This document shows, in pieces, positions 58,553 through 64,000 of a stretch of DNA of 64,000 nucleotides. The stretch is from Candidatus Limnocylindrales bacterium. GTDB taxonomy: Bacteria > Desulfobacterota > Binatia > UBA1149 > CAITLU01. A program made the position numbers and the translations under genes. The notes beneath the pieces are model-generated. The model saw nothing but the letters and a program-made list of their open reading frames with translations, ran no database searches and was not told where the DNA came from. The stretch spans positions 1-64,000 of the forward strand of contig DATNBU010000011.1 in assembly GCA_035571835.1 (NCBI GenBank). Direction: 5' to 3'. The first letter of the stretch is position 1; every line of letters starts with the position of its first letter.

Positions 58553-60340
58553 ATGCCCCGCGCGCCTGCCGCTCGACCCGGCGTGTCGTTCCAGCGCGTC
58601 GCTGTCGTTGCCGCCATCGTTTTCGCAGTGCTCGCGCTCTACGCGCCGGTGCGCAACTACCCCTTCATCAACCTCGACGACAACGAGTACGTCACCGACA
58701 ACCCGTTCGTGCGCACTGGGCTCAGCGGCGAGAACGTCGAGTGGGCGCTGACGGCGTTTCATTCGGGACACTGGCATCCGTTGACCTGGCTTTCGCTGAT
58801 GGCCGACTGCCAGTGGTCGGGTACAGCTCCGGGCGCGCTGCATCTGGTGAACGCGCTGCTTGGTGCGGCGGCCGCAGCGCTGCTCTTTCTCTGGGTCGAA
58901 TCGGCGACGGGCTGTTTCTGGCGGAGTGCATTCGTTGCGGCGCTGTTTGCGTTGCATCCGTTGCGTGTCGAATCGATCGCGTGGGTCGCCGCGCGCAAGG
59001 ACGTGCTGAGCGGCCTCTTCCTGATGCTGGCCGTCTGGGCGTGGGTTGCGTACGCGAAGAACCCATCCTTGCGGCGCTATCTGCTCACCATGCTGGCGTT
59101 CGCGCTCGCTCTTCTCGCCAAGCCGACGGTGGCCATACTTCCGTGCGGCCTGCTGCTGCTCGACTTCTGGCCGCTCCGGCGCCGGAGCTTTCCCGGCTTG
59201 CGCGGTGCAGCTTCGATCGCCGTGAATCCACGAGAGGTCCCGGTGGGATGGCTCATTGCAGAAAAGCTTCCGCTGGTGGCGCTGGCGGCGCTGACTCTGC
59301 GCCAGACGTGGGCTGCGCAGCATGCCGCAGGCGCGGTCATGCAGGGCTATCTGCCGTTCCCGACGCGCGTCGCAAACACTTTCTGGCACTACGCTCTCTA
59401 TCTCGACCGCACGTTCCGGCCGCTGGATCTCGCCGTGTTCTACCCGCTGCAGAAGGTGCCGTCGGCGAACGCGGTCGCATCGGCGCTTGGTCTCGTGCTG
59501 GTCACGATCCTTGCATGGCGCGTGCGCGGGAAGCTCCCGTATGTCCTCGTCGGGTGGCTGTGGTTCGTCGGCACGCTGCTTCCGGAAAGCGGAATCATCC
59601 AGTTCGGCGGCCAGGCAATCGCCGACCGCTATTCGTACATTCCGCACATCGGCCTGTTCCTGATGTTGACCTGGGGTGCGGCGGATCTGTTCGAGCGCTG
59701 GCAGGTACCGCGCGCCGCGATCGCCGGCGTTGCGGTGCTTCTGCTCGGCGGCCTGGCCGCGCGCACGAGCGACCAGCTTGGCTACTGGTCGAGCAGCGTC
59801 GCGCTGTTCGAGCGGGCCATCGCCGTCACCGATGGCAACTACATGGCGCACAACAACCTCGGCGTCGCGCTCGACGATCTCGGTCGCGAAGAGGACGCCG
59901 CAAAGCACTACGCCGAAGCCGTACGCATCAATCCCACGTGGCCCGAAGCGCTCAACAACTACGGCATTGCGCTCGCGCGCCGCGGTCAGTTCGGCGAAGC
60001 GCGCAGCCGTTTCGAGGAAGCGCTCCGCATCCGTCCGGCTTTCGCGAAGGCCGAGAACAACCTCGGTACCACGTACGGACGCGAACAGAATTTCGACGAA
60101 GCCATCGTGCACTACACGCGCGCGCTGGACCTTGACGGATCGTATTTCGATGCGCGCTACGCGCTCGGCGATGCGCTCGAACGGCGCGGACGCTTTCGGG
60201 CTGCCGAGGTGCAGTACCGGGAGGCGCTCGCGCTTCGCCCCGGCTTCGCTCCGGCCGCCGCAGCGCTCGCACGGGTTCAGGCAGGAATTGCGGCGGCGAC
60301 CGGTCAACCACCGCAGTTGGGAATCGGTTCAGCGCGTTGA
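58553..60340 (+). CDS. TMTC-like O-mannosyltransferase-type protein with TPR domain
   Basis: 595 residues from ATG 58553. About ten transmembrane helices in the first ~430 residues; the first luminal/periplasmic loop carries the acidic motif NLDDNEYVTDNP typical of GT-C glycosyltransferases, followed by HSGHWHPLTWLSLMADCQ and HPLRVESIAWVAARKDVL, features of the TMTC/DUF1736-type family. C-terminal TPRs (about 430-580): NYMAHNNLGVALDDLGREEDAAKHYAEAVRINP, EALNNYGIALARRGQFGEARSRFEEALRIRP, and two more. Likely a polyprenyl-phosphate-sugar-dependent transferase acting on exported proteins or glycans. Confidence 0.87.
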   Translation: MPRAPAARPGVSFQRVAVVAAIVFAVLALYAPVRNYPFINLDDNEYVTDNPFVRTGLSGENVEWALTAFHSGHWHPLTWLSLMADCQWSGTAPGALHLVNALLGAAAAALLFLWVESATGCFWRSAFVAALFALHPLRVESIAWVAARKDVLSGLFLMLAVWAWVAYAKNPSLRRYLLTMLAFALALLAKPTVAILPCGLLLLDFWPLRRRSFPGLRGAASIAVNPREVPVGWLIAEKLPLVALAALTLRQTWAAQHAAGAVMQGYLPFPTRVANTFWHYALYLDRTFRPLDLAVFYPLQKVPSANAVASALGLVLVTILAWRVRGKLPYVLVGWLWFVGTLLPESGIIQFGGQAIADRYSYIPHIGLFLMLTWGAADLFERWQVPRAAIAGVAVLLLGGLAARTSDQLGYWSSSVALFERAIAVTDGNYMAHNNLGVALDDLGREEDAAKHYAEAVRINPTWPEALNNYGIALARRGQFGEARSRFEEALRIRPAFAKAENNLGTTYGREQNFDEAIVHYTRALDLDGSYFDARYALGDALERRGRFRAAEVQYREALALRPGFAPAAAALARVQAGIAAATGQPPQLGIGSAR

Positions 60341-61780
60341 ATCCGTAGCGCTGGCGGCTCTCCACGGGCGTCTCGCGCGCTTCTCCGATCCGCGCGGCCA
60401 TCGCCGCAGCCAGCGATCCGACGCGAGCCCGACCGACTTTCGCGCGAGCGACGCGATGACGGCCGGCCGCGCAAAGTGCCGCAGCATCATCGCGCGCGCG
60501 CGACGGGACAGTTCGCCCGGAGCGAGCGTGTGGGATGCAAGCGCGGGCTCGGCCTGCGCCCGGGGCGACGCGATTGACACCTTTTCGGCCATCACGTCGT
60601 CGTAGTAACGCGTGCCGGGATACGGATGCGCATGATGGATCGTCAGGAGATCGGGCCGCACGACGCGCAGGAACCGCTCGGTTTCATCGAGCGTTTCGGG
60701 CGTGTCCCACAGAAATCCGATCATCACGTAGCCGAGCGAGACGATGCCGTGCGCGTCGCAGCCTCGCATCGCCGCTGTCGCGCGCTTCGCGTCGGGCATC
60801 TTCCGCACTTTCTGACCGATCGCGCGGCTTCCGACGTCGATGCCGAAGCTGACGCCGTAGCAGCCGCCCCGCCGCATCGCAGCCAGCACGGCATCGTCCA
60901 CGCATTCGACTCGCGTCGTCGTAACCCAGCGCGCGCCGGGACACTGCTCGGCAATCGCCTCGCTCGTGGCGATGGCCCAGGCACGGTCGAGCGAGAACGT
61001 GTCGGCGCGAAGATAGAAATAGTCGATGCCCGTCCTCTGCACGGCCGCCATTTCGGCTGCCACGCTTGCAGGCGAGCGGTGGCGCGCACGGTCGCCGCTT
61101 ACGCTATGGACGAGGCAGTACGTGCACGGAAACGGACAGCCGCGCTGAACGCGCACGGTCGCTTGCGGAGCCCCGAGGCCGCGGACCTGGTAGATCGACG
61201 AGTCGATGACGGTGCGATCCGGCCATGGAAGCGCATCGAGATCCTCGGCAACGGCCGACGGATGAGGCGAAACGATGCGGTCACCGTCGCGGTAAACGGT
61301 TCCGCACGCATCGCGGAACCCGCAGCGCACGATCGACTCGAACACGAGCTCGTATTCACCTCGCACGCAGAAATCGACGGCCGGCTGGCGGGTGAGAATC
61401 TCTTCGGCGAGCACGTAGCAAGGCGCACCACGAAGCCCGATCGAAAGATCGGGATGCCGCTCGCGGATGCGCGCGGCCCACGCGAGGTCGTCGTCGAGCG
61501 TACCGAAGGTTGCGACGAGCACGACCAGATCCGGACCGATGCGCTCGATCGACTCGAACGTCTGCGCGGCCGAAAGCCCGAGCGCCGGCGCATCGACCAC
61601 GAACGGCTCGGCGCCGGCATGGCGGATCGCGCCGGCCGCTTCGCATTCCTCCATAGGAGGCCGCATCGACGGGATCAGCTCGGGGCTGAAATACGACTGG
61701 CAGCGATCCTCTCGGCAGAACGCGCCGGTCGGACAGATGAGGAACAGCACGCGATGGTAGAAGAGCGGCTGCGCGCGCAT
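60329..61780 (-). CDS. B12-binding domain radical SAM enzyme
   Basis: 483 residues (ATG 61780; an in-frame TTG at 61816 would overlap the next gene). The N-terminal cobalamin-binding-like Rossmann domain (AGAEPFVVDAPALGLSAAQTF.. GPDLVVLVATFGTLDDDLAWAARI) lacks an obvious DxHxxG motif. The radical SAM core has RGCPFPCTYCLVHS (the CxxxCxxC cluster near 213-220), RSPASVAAEMAAVQRTGIDYFYLRADTFSLD, and GCYGVSFGIDVGSRAIGQKVRK. Family members methylate or rearrange unreactive carbons, for example in hopanoid or glycan synthesis. It overlaps the 3' end of the convergent TMTC-like gene by 12 bases and is divergent from the GT87-like gene. Confidence 0.9.
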   Translation of the reverse strand: MRAQPLFYHRVLFLICPTGAFCREDRCQSYFSPELIPSMRPPMEECEAAGAIRHAGAEPFVVDAPALGLSAAQTFESIERIGPDLVVLVATFGTLDDDLAWAARIRERHPDLSIGLRGAPCYVLAEEILTRQPAVDFCVRGEYELVFESIVRCGFRDACGTVYRDGDRIVSPHPSAVAEDLDALPWPDRTVIDSSIYQVRGLGAPQATVRVQRGCPFPCTYCLVHSVSGDRARHRSPASVAAEMAAVQRTGIDYFYLRADTFSLDRAWAIATSEAIAEQCPGARWVTTTRVECVDDAVLAAMRRGGCYGVSFGIDVGSRAIGQKVRKMPDAKRATAAMRGCDAHGIVSLGYVMIGFLWDTPETLDETERFLRVVRPDLLTIHHAHPYPGTRYYDDVMAEKVSIASPRAQAEPALASHTLAPGELSRRARAMMLRHFARPAVIASLARKSVGLASDRWLRRWPRGSEKRARRPWRAASATDSTR

Positions 61781-61815
61781 GCCGCCGTCACTAGCGGAGT
61801 CGTCTCCGAACGGCA

Positions 61816-63231
61816 ATGGCGTCGTTCATTGCCTTAACGCGAAAAATCCCGGAGCAGTTGCGCTCGATGTGGGCCGGCTCGCCAGGATCCGAGTGCACCG
61901 GGGTCGCCGAGACCACGCTGCCCAGCGCGCGCACCGCGTCGCAAAAATTCGTCTGTCTTATGGCGGCGGCATGTCTGCTGATGCTGGCGAGCGCATCGTT
62001 CGTCTGGTTCTTCGACTGGAGCAACTCGAGGCCGGACGTCACGGCGTACTGGGATGCGGCGCTGCGGTTGCGACACGGCGAAGCGCTGTACGTCCCGCCG
62101 CCGCCAGGGGTTTCGCCGAAGGCTTACCTGTATCCACCGGCATTTGCCGTGCTGTTCTCGCCGCTGACGCTGCTCGCTCCGGTGACCGGCTATGCGGTCT
62201 GGATGGCGCTGCACTTCGTGTTTCTCGCCGTGATGGTTGTTGGATGTATCCGCCTGGCGAGAATCCGCGACGCGCGTTCGCTGCTCGTCTACGCCGGGCT
62301 GCTCGTTGCCTGGCTTCCGGCGCCGGTTGGAGGCGACTTCCAGGAAGGGCAGACGAACCTGCTGGTCGCGTGCCTCGTGGTCGTCGGATTGCGATGGATC
62401 GAGAACCGGCGATGGCGGGCGGGCGCCGGCATGCTCGCGTTCGCCGTGCACATCAAGCTGCTGCCGATCGTGCTGTTCGCGGCGCTTCTTGCGCAGCGCC
62501 GCTATCGCGCGGTCGCAGCCGGCATTGCCGCAACGACTGCGCTCATCCTGCTACCGGCCGTCGTCACCGTTCCGCGCGAAGGGCTGACTGCGGGAGTCGG
62601 CCATGCGATCGCGATGCATTTCGATTACGTGCGCGTCGTGCTCGCACCGGCGGCGTTCGACGCGAAAGTTGTCGGGGCGGAGCAGTTCTACGTCCTCAAC
62701 AACTCGATCGTCGCCGTGCTGCACAGGCTCTTCGGCGATGGCGTGGCGTTTTCGCCGTTTCCGGAGCTGGGCGGATGGCACGGGCCTCTGCTGTTCGCAC
62801 TGCCGCGAGGCGCGCTGCGACTTGTCGGCGGCATCGTCGGTGCGCTGCTGGTTGCGGCTTCGCTCGTGTTCGCGCGCCGCTCGGCGGATTCGCCGACGGG
62901 ACGCGTAGCTGCGTATGCACTTTGCCTCGCGGCGATCGAGCTCGCGACACTCAACTGCTGGGAGCATCACCTTGTGTTTGTCGCGCTGATGCTCGCGCCG
63001 CTGGCTGCCGGGCAGCACGAACCGCAGCGGCGGCTCCTTGCACTGAGCGCCGCCGTTGCGGTGCTCTGGACCGGGCCATATCTGCTGCATCCGATCGCGA
63101 GCGCAGCCGGGATCGAAGCGTTCGGTGCGGTGCTTTCGACGGTTCGGACCTGGGGTGTGCCGACGCTGGCGGTGCTTGTTCTGGCGACTATCGTCAGCGG
63201 CCAGAGCGGGCGCGCGCTGCTTCGACGCTAG
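61816..63231 (+). CDS. GT87-like (DUF2029) polyprenyl-sugar glycosyltransferase
   Basis: 471 residues with about ten transmembrane helices. The first external loop contains SRPDVTAYWDAALRLRHGEALYVPPPP and YLYPPAFAVLFSPL, the hallmark D-x-x-x-Y and YPP region of DUF2029/GT87 mannosyltransferases; EGQTNLLVACLVVVGL and HIKLLPIVLFAALLAQRR follow. Family members elongate polyprenyl-phosphate-linked mannans (known in mycobacteria). The neighbouring TMTC-like and radical SAM genes suggest a shared envelope-glycan pathway. Starts 35 bases from the radical SAM start, so the promoters interleave. Confidence 0.88.
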   Translation: MASFIALTRKIPEQLRSMWAGSPGSECTGVAETTLPSARTASQKFVCLMAAACLLMLASASFVWFFDWSNSRPDVTAYWDAALRLRHGEALYVPPPPGVSPKAYLYPPAFAVLFSPLTLLAPVTGYAVWMALHFVFLAVMVVGCIRLARIRDARSLLVYAGLLVAWLPAPVGGDFQEGQTNLLVACLVVVGLRWIENRRWRAGAGMLAFAVHIKLLPIVLFAALLAQRRYRAVAAGIAATTALILLPAVVTVPREGLTAGVGHAIAMHFDYVRVVLAPAAFDAKVVGAEQFYVLNNSIVAVLHRLFGDGVAFSPFPELGGWHGPLLFALPRGALRLVGGIVGALLVAASLVFARRSADSPTGRVAAYALCLAAIELATLNCWEHHLVFVALMLAPLAAGQHEPQRRLLALSAAVAVLWTGPYLLHPIASAAGIEAFGAVLSTVRTWGVPTLAVLVLATIVSGQSGRALLRR

Positions 63232-63309
63232 AAGCGACAGCCAGCCGGCGAAAATGCTGCACGCCGGAGAGTCGGGGACAGCCCGGTTCTCCGGCGCGAG
63301 CGTTAATTC

Positions 63310-64000
63310 CTACGGCAGAACGGTGCGCGTGCAGGGTTCGCACACCATCGACTGTTTGCTCACTCCGAGATGGAGCGTGCTGCCGTCGAGGCTGATCGCA
63401 TCGATGATGGACGTCGCAGAGAGCGCGGGACCGGTTGCCTTGTAGCAGCACTGATGCGCCGTCGAGTCGGTGACCGCCGCAGCGCCGAGCGCCACCGGTG
63501 CGCAGTACAGTGCCGGCTTGCTGACCTTCACGCTGTCGGTGGCGAGGCCATCGGTCACGGCGAGACTGTCCAATGCAGAGAAAGCCGGGTTCTTGAGATC
63601 CTTGACCTTGTAGCAGCGCAGCGACTGCTCGGTCGACGCGCTTCCGCCGCACTGGCTGCAGACAAGCGCCTGCTTGCCGACGGCAAGCTGCACGGTTCCG
63701 AGGTGCGCGCCGGTGACTTCGACCGACACCGGCGAGGCCAGCTTCGCGCCGCTTTCCTTGTAGCAGCACATCGGCGCGTCCGGATTCGATACCGGCTCGG
63801 CTCCGAAACCGGCCGGCGAGCAGAACATCGCCGGACTCTTGATGTCGATGGTGTCCGACGCGACGACCTCGTCGCTGGCCGATACGTCATCCTGCGCGGC
63901 GAAAGCCGGAGTCTTCTGATCCTTCGCCTTCCAGCAGCGCAGCTCGTTGCGGCTTTCGCACGACTCCGAACCGGCCGACGGCTGGTAGGTTCCCGCTTCG
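63310..64000 (-). CDS. exported(?) protein with tandem Cys-rich CYK repeats, truncated by window edge
   Basis: At least 229 residues, open to the right edge, so the N-terminus lies outside. Two homologous ~105-residue repeats are visible: CESRNELRCWKAKDQKTPAF.. DIKSPAMFCSP.. MCCYKESG.. LVCSQC, and then LRCYKVKDLKNPAF.. KVSKPALYCAPVALG.. HQCCYKATG.. MVCEPC. Each holds a C(Y/W)KxKD start, a KPxxxCxP middle and a CxxC end. The pattern resembles uncharacterised Cys-rich repeat domains of exported proteins in deltaproteobacteria-like genomes (DUF7450-like, tentative). Function unknown. Confidence 0.75.
   Translation of the reverse strand, partial: EAGTYQPSAGSESCESRNELRCWKAKDQKTPAFAAQDDVSASDEVVASDTIDIKSPAMFCSPAGFGAEPVSNPDAPMCCYKESGAKLASPVSVEVTGAHLGTVQLAVGKQALVCSQCGGSASTEQSLRCYKVKDLKNPAFSALDSLAVTDGLATDSVKVSKPALYCAPVALGAAAVTDSTAHQCCYKATGPALSATSIIDAISLDGSTLHLGVSKQSMVCEPCTRTVLP

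Noticed and set aside
1-64000. CRISPR array or complete transposon
   Set aside because: No regularly spaced repeat clusters, no cas genes and no transposase frame with inverted termini were seen.

Overview
This is a GC-rich, gene-dense chromosomal segment from a Gram-negative bacterium. It encodes HflK/HflC, lipoproteins with lipoboxes, and many signal-peptide proteins. Several features point to a free-living, poorly characterised lineage formerly placed among the Deltaproteobacteria (Binatota/Myxococcota-like): Myxococcus-type cysteine-rich repeats (consensus CGNG..EGCDDGN), choice-of-anchor/CSLREA beta-helix proteins, dockerin-like DALxxLRxSVG repeats and a DUF1800/DUF1501 pair. The taxonomic placement is inference only; no rRNA is present. 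The only structural RNA gene is one tRNA-Thr(CGT).

Left part (1-25 kb) is mostly secretome. A partial lipoprotein is followed by a decayed Cys-rich gene, then a DUF1800-DUF1501 pair, a secreted EEP phosphatase/nuclease and hflKC. A four-gene run at 7.7-14.6 kb follows: BNR-repeat protein, matrixin-like metalloprotease, small exported protein, and propeller/HEAT-like protein. Next come a beta-helix protein with a SnoaL-like gene, a membrane-protein pair, a small Cys-rich exported protein and a 947-residue beta-helix protein. That last protein sits opposite an OmpR-type/AAA/TPR transcription factor. Three of these otherwise unrelated exported proteins end in the same, apparently unnamed, ~155-residue C-terminal domain.

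Middle part (25-44 kb) is metabolism and signalling: GNAT, enoyl-CoA hydratase and glutathione transferase genes; a PhnD-like binding protein, HisKA_2 kinase and sigma-54 activator in one tight operon; an ERG4/ERG24-like reductase; a nitronate monooxygenase; an LLM flavin oxidoreductase; two NTF2-fold proteins; a NYN-LOTUS-like protein; a Cys-rich repeat protein; a DUF6883 remnant/DUF4926 pair; and an SDR-DUF2867 protein.

A tRNA-Thr at 44.0 kb is followed by ~780 bases without genes and then by a DNA methyltransferase overlapping a NotI-type restriction endonuclease. This looks like a small acquired defence island. Next are two lipoproteins and a zinc-protease-like gene in one operon, then a Uma2 nuclease. 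After these comes glyA (serine hydroxymethyltransferase), preceded by a sequence matching the ZTP (pfl) riboswitch core. The right end holds a dockerin-like protein, a DUF486 membrane protein, a lipoprotein, a monooxygenase/ring-cleavage dioxygenase pair for aromatic turnover, and a DUF1328 micro-membrane protein. It ends with a TMTC-like glycosyltransferase, a B12-binding radical SAM enzyme, a GT87-like glycosyltransferase and a truncated Cys-rich repeat protein.
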